Source: Verticillium longisporum | Taxonomy: Eukaryota; Ascomycota; Sordariomycetes; Glomerellales; Plectosphaerellaceae | NCBI GenBank assembly: GCA_019188255.1 | Contig: JAETXT010000008.1 | Span: forward strand, 1,054,001-1,118,000 | Direction: 5' to 3' | DNA length: 64,000 nucleotides | Shown: positions 34,007-44,502 of the stretch, in pieces | Position numbering within the stretch: the stretch's first letter is position 1 | Layout of the letters: each line of letters starts with the position of its first letter | Position numbers and translations under genes: made by a program | The notes under the pieces: generated by a model | The model's database searches: none | Told to the model about the DNA's origin: nothing | What the model saw: only the letters and a program-made list of their open reading frames with translations

Positions 34007-35826
34007 TGACTTGAACCCCCCACACCTCAAAAACAAGCCATTGGACCGCTTTCGAACCCAACACGATACGCCGCCTCAGCTGGACAAGGTCCGACCCTCT
34101 CTCTCTCGCTATCCCCCGCTTCACAACAGCCTGGTTGACAGAGATGACGCCACGAACCGATCTTGGTGGATGCGGCCAAATCGTGTCTGAAGTAGGTCGT
34201 CTTGAAGGGTACAACCGGTAAACGAGCGAATGAGCGACCGAACGAGCGGCCGAAGAACCGAAGACCGAAGAAAAGCCCTGACCACCACTAAAGGCAGTAG
34301 CAAAAGCAACTCTGATCTCCGTATGCACGTTGTGCAGCTGCTACGCCCATGTGTTTCATCCTCGTCGGGAAGAACAAACATTCTCCCGCCCCTGTCGATT
34401 TCTCAACACGCCAGGGAATAAGAAAATAAAAGGCACAATCTTCAGAATTTTTCCTTTTCATCAATTCCAGGAGATGCCCCCCCCTTTCTTTAGTTGGACA
34501 GCTTTCTTTATGCTTCATCAAAAGAGACACCCCCCGATCGATAGCCCCTGGCCAACGATCTGACGGCAGCGGGTTCGACGCTGCTGCGGCCGTCCTTCAT
34601 CATCTGGCAGTATGACTTTTAGCCCCCCAGGCTCTACCTAGGGTAGGGGTCAAGGGAGGAGGTGTGTGTGCTTGTGCAGTATGGGTGTCCAATATCTTCC
34701 AGAAGCCGGTAGCTTTGTATCAGGTTGGATTGACGTGCCATTGCCGTCCGTTTTCGGATCTCGCTTGTCCCCTGCTCTTTCTGGAAGCTGCTCCTGCGCG
34801 ATCCGATTCGACAACTCAGACAGCACTTCATCTCCCCATACAATGCCAGACACCCCCCCCGAATGGGCTTTACTTGGGCTGGTTTGAAATCGGTTCGTTC
34901 AGGAGCCTCGCCGCTTCTACCCTGGGCCGACCCTGAGCGAGCCTGATGCACACTGCACCTGTCATCGATCTCTGAATGATGAGTTCACTGTAGAGCATAT
35001 AATCTGCTTCTTGGTGCAATGGTATTGAAGGGCTATAAATGACTCTTGCTTGCCTAGACCAAGGCCCCACGACTATCGAAGCTTCCATAGAGGAAGATTT
35101 CTTGACAAGAGTTCTTATCAAAAACCTTTGCGCTCGTTCAATACGAACCTTCCCCAGACGCCGTTATGCTGCCCCACTTGCCATCCTGGTCCTGGTCCTG
35201 CAGTGCTAGGTTGCATTTGCTTGCCAAAGTGCTGAATGAGGCCATCTCAGGCAGCAGCATCTATATTCAGCTCGCTTCCAATACTCGCAATTCCGTAAAT
35301 TCTGGATTAAACTCTCTAGCCACTATTATGTACTCGTCCTTCAAAAGTTCTTTCGTTGATAGTGATAAGGCGCCTGCGAAGAGGCTTTGTCACGTCGGCC
35401 CCGCCCGTGTTCCAGTTCCTGGTCCTGTCGAGATCGCTGTCGAGGGCTCCCTTGCAGAGAATCGATCAAAGAGTACATCACTATCGGCTTGCCGTAGATC
35501 TTCTCTGCTCTTGACGGTTTGGGCCTTTTGATGCAACTTGCGCGCCAGAATCGAGAAGCATCCCACCAATGTCTACAGAATCACCCACCGCGGCCATCGG
35601 AAGGATCATCCGCTCAAGACTGTCTCTACACTCTGCATTAGCTTCCTGACGTAGTAGTACTTGGGCTGCAACATTGCCTACATTGCAGCCAGATCAAGTG
35701 CGATTTGGTCATGTCGATCTTGTGTGTCCACGCTCTAGGGGCCCTCCAAACATAGAGGACCGAACAGGCGGGTTCTTCCCTGCCATTATGTCTGACTTGA
35801 CTCTCAATGTATTCCTGCTAGCGATA

Positions 35827-38617
35827 TCATGCGGGGCGTATTGTTTTTGTTTGAAGCAGCGTTCGTCCCTCAAGATCGACGGCATGCGATGCTGCGCCAG
35901 AGTTGAGCAGCAACTTGACCAGGTCTGAGCTATTCATAGCAGCCACAGTGTTGAGAGGAATTGCCATTTTCGTTCCCAGAATCAGGTCTGATAGGGCTAT
36001 TGCTTTGAGAGAGCAGGAAGCGAGCTGCTTCGACCCCACCGGGGTCAGTTCGCTTGGCTGCGTAATGAAGAGCTGTATTGCCCTCCTCGTCAGCTGCGTT
36101 TGGGTCTGCGCCTTTCTTGACAAGAACCTGGATCATTTCAGTGACGCCGGGAAGTTTTGCGGCTTTGATAAGTGCCTGATCGAGTTCGCTGCCGTAGATT
36201 GCGCGGGCATCGGTGGCGACGGCTAGGAGAGCGCTGGAGAACCGACGGACACCAAAACCTGGGTCATCGTCATAGCGGATGGCCTGGACGAGGAGGCCTT
36301 TTTCCAGAGACACGGCCTTGCTTCCGTATTTGTCCAGAAGGTGTTCGAAGTAGTCCCTCGCTCTGACGTCAAGAGCAGCGCGAAGAGGCCGGTCACGGCA
36401 CGACGGTATAGCGCTAACGGCTGAGAGAAATTCGTTGGTAGACAAGGCTCCTGTGATTCCGTAGAAGACCGCGTCTAGGTGAAGCCGGATCGCGAATGCC
36501 AAAACATAGATTTGGCTTGCTTCATGTATTTTCACCGCGGTGGGTATACTCGCAGCCATGTCGCGCAGCCTAAATGGATCAATACCGCTGACCATGCGAG
36601 TAACCTTGTGAAGTGTGTCACAATATTGAAATGTCATGCCACTACGTTTACTGTGGTATATCCAGGAAAGGGGGCCGTATCTGAACGATAGGGGCTGATC
36701 CTCTCTGGGCACCCATTCGCCATCTTCTTGTACAAGAGCCCTTGAAAGGGGTAGGCAGTCGAGACAGCGGCGTGCTTGCTCTTCGTGGGCAACTTCGAGG
36801 TCAGCGATCCGAAAATATTCCACATTCGGGTCAGCATCGCGCCCGCTTCGCAAGAGATAATCCTTGGCAGATTGGTGGACGAAGTGAACTTCTCCTTGAG
36901 AAACAAGGACGAAGTGGCGAAGAAAAGCTAGCAAGTGTCGCAACATTTCTTCTTCAGTCTTCAGGTACGGTTCTGTGTCCGACTCTGCCTCTGAATTGGT
37001 AGCATTTTCTGCATTCTCAGGTTCATCGATAAGGCAAGCAAGCTCGGAGAGCGTCATTGGGCGTTTTGCCAAGGTGATCCAGTGGAGGAGTGATCGAAGC
37101 TGGGCGCGATGTTCAGCCGGCAGGTCTTTCAGGATCCTGTCGTAGATCTCGTTCAAGTCTGAAGGGAGCGACTTGAGGCTTTGTCTGACCTCCGTGCTTG
37201 TCTTTCGTTGCAAATCCTGTGTCACGAAACCCACCCAGAGAAATGTACCGCCAGCCTTCCTTTGCAGAGTGGCCTCGACATGGAGGCGTAATTTCTCGGG
37301 CCATTTTCGCTCGGGGGACGAGTTGGCGACCTCCTGCACTCGTTACCGAATGAACTCGAGAACATCGCGATGGACTTCCTCGTCTGCATCAGGATCTAGG
37401 CGGAGTATGTCTACAGACGGGTTGGCTGCAGGAAGCTGCTGTCGTGGTGTGGGGGGCCGACAGAGAACCAAGAACCTGAAGCGAGGATCATAGTCCAGGC
37501 GCCAGAGCTTGTTGAGGATAAGGAAAACAGAGTGCTCATCGCATTCGTCGAGCCCGTCGATAACGCATGTTACTGTGCCAGCATTCGCATCCTTCCGCAT
37601 CGTATCGAAGATTCGCCAGAGTGTATCAAACACCAGAAGATTGTCAATACTGCCACCTCTCTCTTGTAGCTCCCTTATCCCATGGCACAGTAAAGCTGGT
37701 CTAAGGCGGCAGAGTTGCCACAAAAGACAGCGAACAACGGCCATTGCGTTGTTCTGTTTCGGGTTGCGGTTATCACAAAAGAAGTAGAGAACGGATTCGC
37801 CGCGACCCGCGAGAAGTTCCAGCTGTTCCGTCAGGTAAATGGCCATCATTGTCTTTCCCTTGCCCGGGCCGCCCTGAAGCATCAGTCCTGAGGACCCGGG
37901 CGTAGACGACAGCCATGAACGATAGACATCTGTTTCGGTCACCCAAACACAGGTTCCCTCGACGCGGCGGCCCTTGCGTGCAAGCAGAGCGTTTCGGTCA
38001 TGCCTAGGATCGGTGACAAATATGCCCTTCAAAAAGCAACGTTCATCCTCACCCTGGGGGTTTGTATATTGAAGCCGGTCGTCAAGAACTTGGCACATGC
38101 GGTCTATGACCTTCTGGATCAAGTTACTTCGACTACATTAGCCAAGTCTCTCGTAGGTGAAGCAGGAATGATGCAGCAACAAGCTCGGTAGCGTTTACTC
38201 AAGAAAAGACTTACTTGTCCGATGAGAAGTTGCGGTGCAAGAGCAGTGCCATTTGATCCCGGTTTAACTGTCGGAACAGCTCCTCGACGTCATCCTTATC
38301 CCATTGGGCCAAGAAAGCCTTCTGAGTCTTCTTCCTCCAGCCATCGCCTTTGGCGACATCGACTCGTCTGAGTCGATTATCAAGATCGGTGACCGTGGAG
38401 ATGCATTGTTTCAAGATTTTCTCCATCAAGGCATCGTCCTGGATCCACGAGTTTGCTATTTTCCAGCAATTTCGACGAGTGTCTCGAGTTGCGTGATTTT
38501 GCGATGCACCACGCCCGGCTCGGCTCCTGAATGAATCTCACGGGCAAGCTTGATGAGTTTGAGCGCCACGTCGGCAAATTGAAGTGCCGCGGCGACCACG
38601 CCGACGACTTCCGCCAT
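35827..38617 (-). pseudogene. SesA-NACHT-ankyrin (NLR-like) gene with several lesions
   Basis: ATG at 38617 opens MAEVVGVVAAALQFADVALK, the start of a SesA N-terminal domain found on fungal STAND proteins. A frameshift is needed at an A4 run (38455-38463) to continue as ANSWIQDDALMEKILKQCIS. An intron (38127-38214) leads to RCFLKGIFVTDPRHDR and the NACHT domain: Walker A MLQGGPGKGKTM, Walker B TCVIDGLDECDE, FLVLCRPP. A TAA at 37343-37345 sits where FIRQRVQEVA would need Gln (CAA to TAA). The frame then continues through RPMTLSELACLIDEP (winged-helix-like region), FVHQSAKDYLL, and an ankyrin repeat GADPNAADEEGNTALHYAAK. A second frameshift at 35957-35963 is needed to reach SSDLVKLLLNSGAASHAVDL. 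Such proteins act in non-self recognition and cell death. Three lesions in one gene favour decay over error. Confidence 0.87.
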
Positions 38618-40151
38618 ACTGATTTCGAGAGGCTCGTAGAATGATGGATGAGAGGTTGGAAATGGTAAGACGACCAGGCAGAGGGGAGACAACTAGAATA
38701 TAACCTGGAACACAGTACGCAGGAGAGAGTCTATGGCAACCAGGCTGCTCGCCACCACTTTTGAGTGACAAGCGGGGCAAGGCTGGTGCCATGAGGAATT
38801 GTAAAATGGGCCTCTGCGACTGTCCAGATTCGGGGTGTATAGTTACACAGGCCAGCTAGAAAGTGCAAATTGCACTGCCCGTCATGCATGCCACGTCAGA
38901 CTGTTCGCTTGTGGCCGAACAATGAAGGCCATCGTGATTCGCACAACTGGCTCACAGATGATGTAGATCCCAGCTGGTTATGGAGATTTGGAGCATTGAT
39001 CCTTGGGCAAGGCATCCAAGCTCCCTGAAGCTGGCCAGCCAGCTGCGTTGCCTTGATCACCCACAGTCTCACATGCTCGTACGACCTTGGCCCTCCGACA
39101 GTCCATAATCCTGTTGACCATGGCATGCTCAAGTCCAAGCTCATTATCGCGCCCTACCTGGTCATATTGACGTAGAGCTTAGGATTTTCGCAATAGAAAT
39201 GTAAAATATGAGCAATATGAGGAAGAGTTCCCCCCATACTGTAACCTGTCTCTGAAGCATAGGGGCATGAAGTCCGAATACTTGGGTTCTCCCTATCTTC
39301 CTAAGCAGGCAGGGGAGAGTCCGGACCCTATCTGCCAGAGTCATCGAACCTTCATTCCAACTCGGTTCGCCTGGGTACATCAGCCAAAGATAAGATGATT
39401 TCTTCCCTGTACCCAGGCCCTGAGTTGAGATACGAGAACAGGCGTCCATGTGATAACCTGATCTGCGACCAAGCCCTCAAAATCATCAAGTCTTTCTTAA
39501 ACGTATACTCTTCGCAAGGCCTGGCATGTTTCGGCACCAGTCAGAACACAACACAAAGCGAAATACAGCGAAACCTTCACAGGAACTCATGCACTTGTGA
39601 CCACTTATACCTGGGTCTCTGACAGATGGCCGGATCGAGAGGTCGTCAAGAGCTTCTTTTCGCACGTTTGGGTGCTGCCTGACAACCAGTCTGTTGTGCA
39701 TCTACAGTCTCACTCAAGGTAGAGGACGGAATCCCGGCAACTATCGTGTCTGCCACAGCGTCCCTCTGAACAGGGTTGGAGCAGTGCTCGTGGCACGTGT
39801 TGATGAAACAAAACTACGGTACAGATGAAGACACAGTCTGTAATTTGCGCACCATCATTGATGTACGTTACGGCAGTAAGCAAGCCCTTCTTCACCCTAA
39901 ATGTCAACAAGCGACGACCAACGGCGTGTGCAGAATGTTTGAACAGTTGATGCGAATTTCCCAAGTTGATCATATTGCAGCATGTCCGTGTATATCTTCC
40001 AGGCTATCATCGACGGACACGTGCAAACCCCATCATTCTGACAACAAAGCGGCCCAAGATAATGTCCCAACCCCAGCAGCAGCTGTGTTCGCAAAACGCC
40101 CAAACCAGACGCTGATCACACGCGAGCGCCGTTCTTCCAGCACAGACAGGC
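38618..40151. other. intergenic, no supported gene
   Basis: Upstream flank of the NLR-like gene and 3' flank of mcl1. Open frames of 60-95 codons on both strands lack motifs. No RNA gene was recognised. Confidence 0.4.
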
Positions 40152-42768
40152 TCACCAGTCTTCCTCCATGCCGTTGGCCCTCTTATCGCCCAGCTCCCGA
40201 ATCTTCTCGCCAAGCAGCGTCCGGCCGTACCGCTCAGCAACCTTGACCGCCGCATCGACCATGCGTCCCGTGCGGTCCCGCATGAGCTCCACCATCTCGA
40301 GCGCGCGCATGCCCTCTCGTCGCCCTCGCGGCACTCAATGGCAAGCAGCTGCAGCAGCGTCTTGTCGACCTCGAGCTCGACGCGCGCGAGCGCAGACCGC
40401 TGCGCGTGCCGCCCGCCGCTGCCGCCGGGGGTGTCGTCGTCCGCCGCGTCGCGCAGTTGCGCCGCCGCGAGAGTGCGCAGCAGGAACGCCTGCTCGAGCT
40501 TGCGGGACTCGGATTCCGGGCCGGCGTCGGCGTCCTCGTCCTCGTCGCCGGCGTCGGAGCCTTCGGCGCGGGCGGGTTTTGGGGGCGTAGAAGTCAGGGG
40601 TACGGAGAAGTCAAACTCGGAGAGAAGGGGCCGGGGGAAGTAAGGGTACTGGTCGCCGCCCTTGAGAATGATGCAGTGGAATTTGTCGTCGGCAACGGCA
40701 ATGGGGTAGTACGTCTCGGTCTTGCGGCCGGAGGCGAGGCGGGGCAGGAGCTTGGTGTCGAGGAGGGGAATCCAGGAGGCGCGGGAGGGGCTGCGCCAGT
40801 GGAGGAGGGTGAGGAGGGTGCCTGTCGAGTCATAGATGCATGGGTTCTGTTGCATTGTCAGTTGGTTTTCCATCGTCAAGGTTTAGGGTGAAGACATACA
40901 CCTGAGTCCGAGAAGAAGACGCTCTTGAGCGTTGCGCCATCGGGAAGGGCAACTGTGTCTTCGTTCTGGCAGATGGTATCCGTCTTGACATTCTCGATGG
41001 TGTAGAGGAGCTTCGTATATCCATCAGCTCCGACAGGCCCGTTGCCCATTGTCAGGACGTAGTCCTTCCAGCTGGCGCAGGTGACCATGGGCGTGTTCTT
41101 GGGACGGTAGACGCGATACGGAAGCCCGAAGAGCGTGTAGACCCTTACATAGTTGGCCGTCGTTGTCACCGTCACAAACGATTCGCTCAGCGACATGGCT
41201 AGAACGTGCTCGTCCTTGGGCAGTTGGATCCGCCAGTCATGACGCTGCGTCCACATCTCGTGCGGGCGGTAGAAGATGGTCGCTGGCTGGTCGTTTAGCG
41301 GCGGGCACGAGAAGAGCGTGCCCTGCTCGTTCAGACACGCCTTGTCGTAGAGGAAGGTGTCGGTAAAGTGGAAGTCGCGGTGGAGCTCATGGTCGTAGAA
41401 TTCAACCGTGACGGTGTTGTGGCCGTCCTGATCGACGGTCCAGACGAAGCCAATGAGGTTTAGGCAGAGGTACTTCCTGTTGCCGCGCCATGGGGTCGAG
41501 CCCGGCTGGAAAGCCTCGTGATACTCGGCCTGCATAAGCTGACGTCGCTTGCCGCCGTGCTCGATGGGGCCGGAGCCGTCATGAGGCCGCTTGCGGTTGG
41601 ATCCTGCCGCATAACCGGCCCCATCATCGTCAACGACAAAGTCGTCGCCATCGCCGAGCCCGTCGTCATCAGCGTTGAGGAAGGAGTCTAGGCTGCCGAG
41701 GGAGTCGCGGCGGGGCCGAGAAGGGAGTGCACCGTTGCCATTGGTGTTGCCATTAGGTTGTGGTGGGCGGCGGGCGTTGGAGATCTCGGAGAGGGGGTCG
41801 TGGATGAAGGGAGCGGGCTGTTTAGGGAGTTTGAGCAGGGAGGCGAACTGCTCGTTGATGAGGTCAGGGTAGATGTAGATTTCGCCTTCCGACGTGGAGA
41901 AGGACAGCAGGTTGTCGGTGGGATGCCAGGAGAGATCAATGACATTATTGTAGTCGAACTTTTGAATGATGCTCTGCGTCTTCGTCTCCCAAATGAGGAC
42001 CTTGCCGTCCTTGGCGGCCGTCGCTAGCAAGGCGCCGTTGGGAGACCAGGCCAGGGCAGTGATGTCTCCGAGGTGACCGTTGGAAAAGGCGCGCTGCTTT
42101 TCCCAGTCGTTCTTCGAAACGACCTGAATATCGTGGGTCGGTGTCGGCAGCGCCAGGGCCCGCCCGTCAGGATGCCACGCAGCCCCTGAAGAGAGATCTG
42201 AGTCAGTTTCCAGCGATCCAATAATGCCATCCACCTTGTGTATCAGCTCCGGCTGGTCTGCCGTGAGCGAGTAGACGTAGACGATGCCATCAGTGCAAGA
42301 AACGGCGAGCAGTCCGCCCTTGGGATCAAAGGCAACATGTTTCGCAGGTCTTCCATGGTCCTTCAGCGTGCGAATGTACGAGTGGTCAAAGGTGCCGACA
42401 ATCTTGACCGTCAACTCGTCACTGGCGACAGCGCACCACTTGAGGTCGGGGGAGAGGGCAATGTCGCGTATAGGCAGCGAGGTGCGGGTGATGAACCGGT
42501 CAAAGGTCTCGGTGATGGAGGAGTAGACGCTGACGGTGCCATCTTCGGAACCGACAACAAAGAAGTCATCAGCAGCAGCCACTGTGACGTTTTGTTCCTG
42601 GCACTCGTCGATGTTGATGGGTTCGCCGTCAAAGCCCGTCTTGTACAATCGAATGGTGTTGTTGGAGCCAACGGTAACGAGGCGGGAGCCGTTGGGGGTG
42701 TAGGCGCAGCGCGTTGTGCCGGAGGTGTGGGCAGGCCGTGGCCTCACCCCCGGGGCTGTGGACGACAT
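40152..42768 (-). CDS. mcl1: Mcl1/Ctf4/SepB-type replisome adaptor, frameshifted near C-terminus
   Basis: Exon 1 (40900-42768) starts at ATG 42768 (MSSTAPGVRPRPAHTSG) and encodes an N-terminal WD40 propeller (GTTRCAYTPNGSRLVTVGSN, GHLGDITALAWSPNGALLAT, DGKVLIWETKTQSII). An acidic linker (LGDGDDFVVDDDGAGY) follows, then the second propeller typical of Ctf4/WDHD1 (RKYLCLNLIGFVWTVDQDG, WRIQLPKDEHVLAMSLS). Donor GTATGT at 40899, acceptor at 40847. Exon 2 continues NPCIYDSTGTLLTLLHWRSP and TLLQLLAIECREGDE. There one base is missing in a GGG run (about 40311-40313); the conserved helix GMRALEMVELMRDRTGRMVD is in the next frame and ends DW-stop at 40152. Ctf4 links the CMG helicase with polymerase alpha. 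Its importance suggests a sequencing indel. The C-terminal HMG-like region of some homologues is absent. Confidence 0.93.
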
Positions 42769-43227
42769 TGCGATGGTTTCGGAAAGGGCAGTGCCACGAA
42801 GCTCGAATCCTACCTCGCCTGATGGTGCTGAAGAGGCTTGGTCGAGGAGGAGGTCGATCTACAGATCTCATGGATTCGCAGGGGAACAAATGCGAGGAGC
42901 GCGTCGACGCGTCAATCAATTAAATCTGGCGCGTCTTTGGTCGTTTGGGAAACGACAGCTGGGCCCACTTGCGACCAGGTGGATTCGAGCTTAGTGAGGG
43001 GCAGCCTCGAGCTCTCGCTTCTGCCTGTCTGCCAGTGTCCGTCTGCCCCGCCATTTCACTGCAGATGACCAAGAATCTCATGGAACGAACAAGTCAACAC
43101 TGCCATTTACCTTCAGGCTTTGGCGTCACTGTACTGAGCCCAAGTCATACTGCTCTTTGACAATACAGCCTCTAATTGATACCCCCAAGATCTCAAACCC
43201 CTACTGGCCTCCGCCTACAACAGCACC
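42769..43227. promoter_or_regulatory. divergent promoter between mcl1 and a WD40 gene
   Basis: The 459 bp separate the start codons of two head-to-head genes. It contains an ACGCGTC-type site (GCGTCGACGCGTCAATC, 42901-42917; ACGCG words are bound by the MBF complex of G1/S genes in yeasts), which would suit mcl1. The regulatory role is inferred from the motif only. Confidence 0.45.
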
Positions 43228-44502
43228 ATGGAGTCGAGCAACCAGGAGAACTTCTTCGAGACTGAGTGAGCGAGCCCCTGAACCACCAACCTGACTCCCC
43301 AAAGCGCTCCTCACTAACCCAGCCCCAGCGTCCAACAAGAGAAGCGCAAGCAGCGCGCCCTCAAGCAAGACAACCCCTTCGGCAACCCGATCCGCCTGCC
43401 GTCCAAAGTCCTCGCCGTCCTGCCCGACCCCACGAATCCCAACGCCCTGCTGACAGCCGAGTCCTCCGGCCGCGTCGCCCGCATCTCCCTGACCTCGCGC
43501 AAGCCCACGACCAAGTTCGCCGGCCCCGCCGTGCCCGTCACGAGCCTCGCCACCAGCGGCACGACCCTCTTCGCCGGCGCCTGGGACAAGACCATCTGGT
43601 CCTGGGACCTGCGCACCGGCGCGCCGCAGCGGCGCTACGCCGGCCACGCCGATTTCGTCAAGACGCTCGCCGCCGCGCGCCTCGGCGGCCGCGACGTCCT
43701 CCTCAGCGGCGGCGCCGACAAGAAGATCCTCGTCTGGGATGTGGCCACCGGCCGCCGCCTGCACGCGCTGCAGGACCCCGCCGCCGCCATGATGTCGCTG
43801 CAGTCGCTGGCCGTCGACCCCGTCGCGTCCTGGGACGACGAGCTCGTCGTCGTCAGCGCGAGCAGCGACCCCGTCGTGCGCCGGTGGCGGGTGCGCCTCG
43901 ACGGCGCCGAGATGGTGGCTGGCGGTGAGGTCGGCGGCGAGGCGGCTGGTGATGCTGCGCTGGCGACGGGGGGTGCCATTTCCGAGCACGAGACGAGCGT
44001 GTACAAGGTCCTGTTTGACCTGGAGAGCGAGGAGATTGACCTGTGGACGGCGAGCGCCGACGGGACGGCAAAGTGTCTCGCCCGCGGTAAGGGCTTCACG
44101 ACAGAGGATACTTTTGAGCATGGTGATTTCGTCAAGGGCCTCGTCCTCACCGAGACGTGGGTCGTCACGGGCGGGTTCAGCCAGGATATCAAGGTGTGGG
44201 ACCGCACGTCAGGCAGTCTCGTCTACACGATATCGGCACACTTTGATGAAATCACCGACTTGATCGTGCTGAGGGATCCCTCGGGGAAGAAGGACACGTT
44301 GGTCAGCATCAGTATTGATCGTACAATTCGAACGTGGAGTCTCGACAAGCAGGGTCTCGACGAAACAGTGGAGGAAATTCGAAAAGCTGGCGAGCCTGTG
44401 GAGGAAGATGAGCAGCAGGCGAAAAAGGACAATGACAAGAAGGAGGGGCTCATGACGGCGGATGAAGAGGCCGAGTTGGCCGCGCTGATGGACAGCGACT
44501 GA
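43228..44502 (+). CDS. WD40-repeat protein (405 aa)
   Basis: Exon 1 (43228-43265, MESSNQENFFETD), a 57-nt intron (GTGAGC...CCCAG) and exon 2 (43323-44502). Repeats are visible as LATSGTTLFAGAWDKTIWSW, GHADFVKTLAAARLGGRDVL, GADKKILVWDV, VVSASSDPVVRRWRV, DLWTASADGTAKCL, WVVTGGFSQDIKVWD and LVSISIDRTIRTWSL, about seven blades. The tail is charged and ends ADEEAELAALMDSD, a motif conserved in a group of fungal WD40 proteins without a firm role. It is probably a scaffold. Third-position GC is very high in the first two thirds. Confidence 0.87.

Larger units (their letters stand above)
29818..35826. other. 6-kb non-coding region upstream of the sfl1-like gene
   Basis: No gene could be supported on either strand. 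The stretch nearest the gene (29990-30135) has (CA)n and purine-rich (GA)n runs, i.e. a CT-rich leader on the coding strand. 30500-30540 is a GGGC-rich repeat. Many open frames overlap in several phases, typical of GC-rich non-coding DNA. On the minus strand near 35530-35320 the frames KAQTVKSREDLRQADSDVLF and STKELLKDEYIIVARE, separated by a stop, may be remains of sequence once downstream of the NLR-like gene. A long 5' leader with upstream ORFs for sfl1 is plausible but unproven. Confidence 0.4.

Noticed and set aside
37329..37345. A tiny intron removing the TAA in the NLR-like gene (GTAACGAGTGCAG)
   Set aside because: At 13 nt it is far too short for spliceosomal splicing; a nonsense codon is the better reading.
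43201..44121. 306-codon open frame antisense to the WD40 gene
   Set aside because: Mirror of a very GC-rich coding exon; its Ala/Arg/Gly-rich translation is a typical shadow frame.
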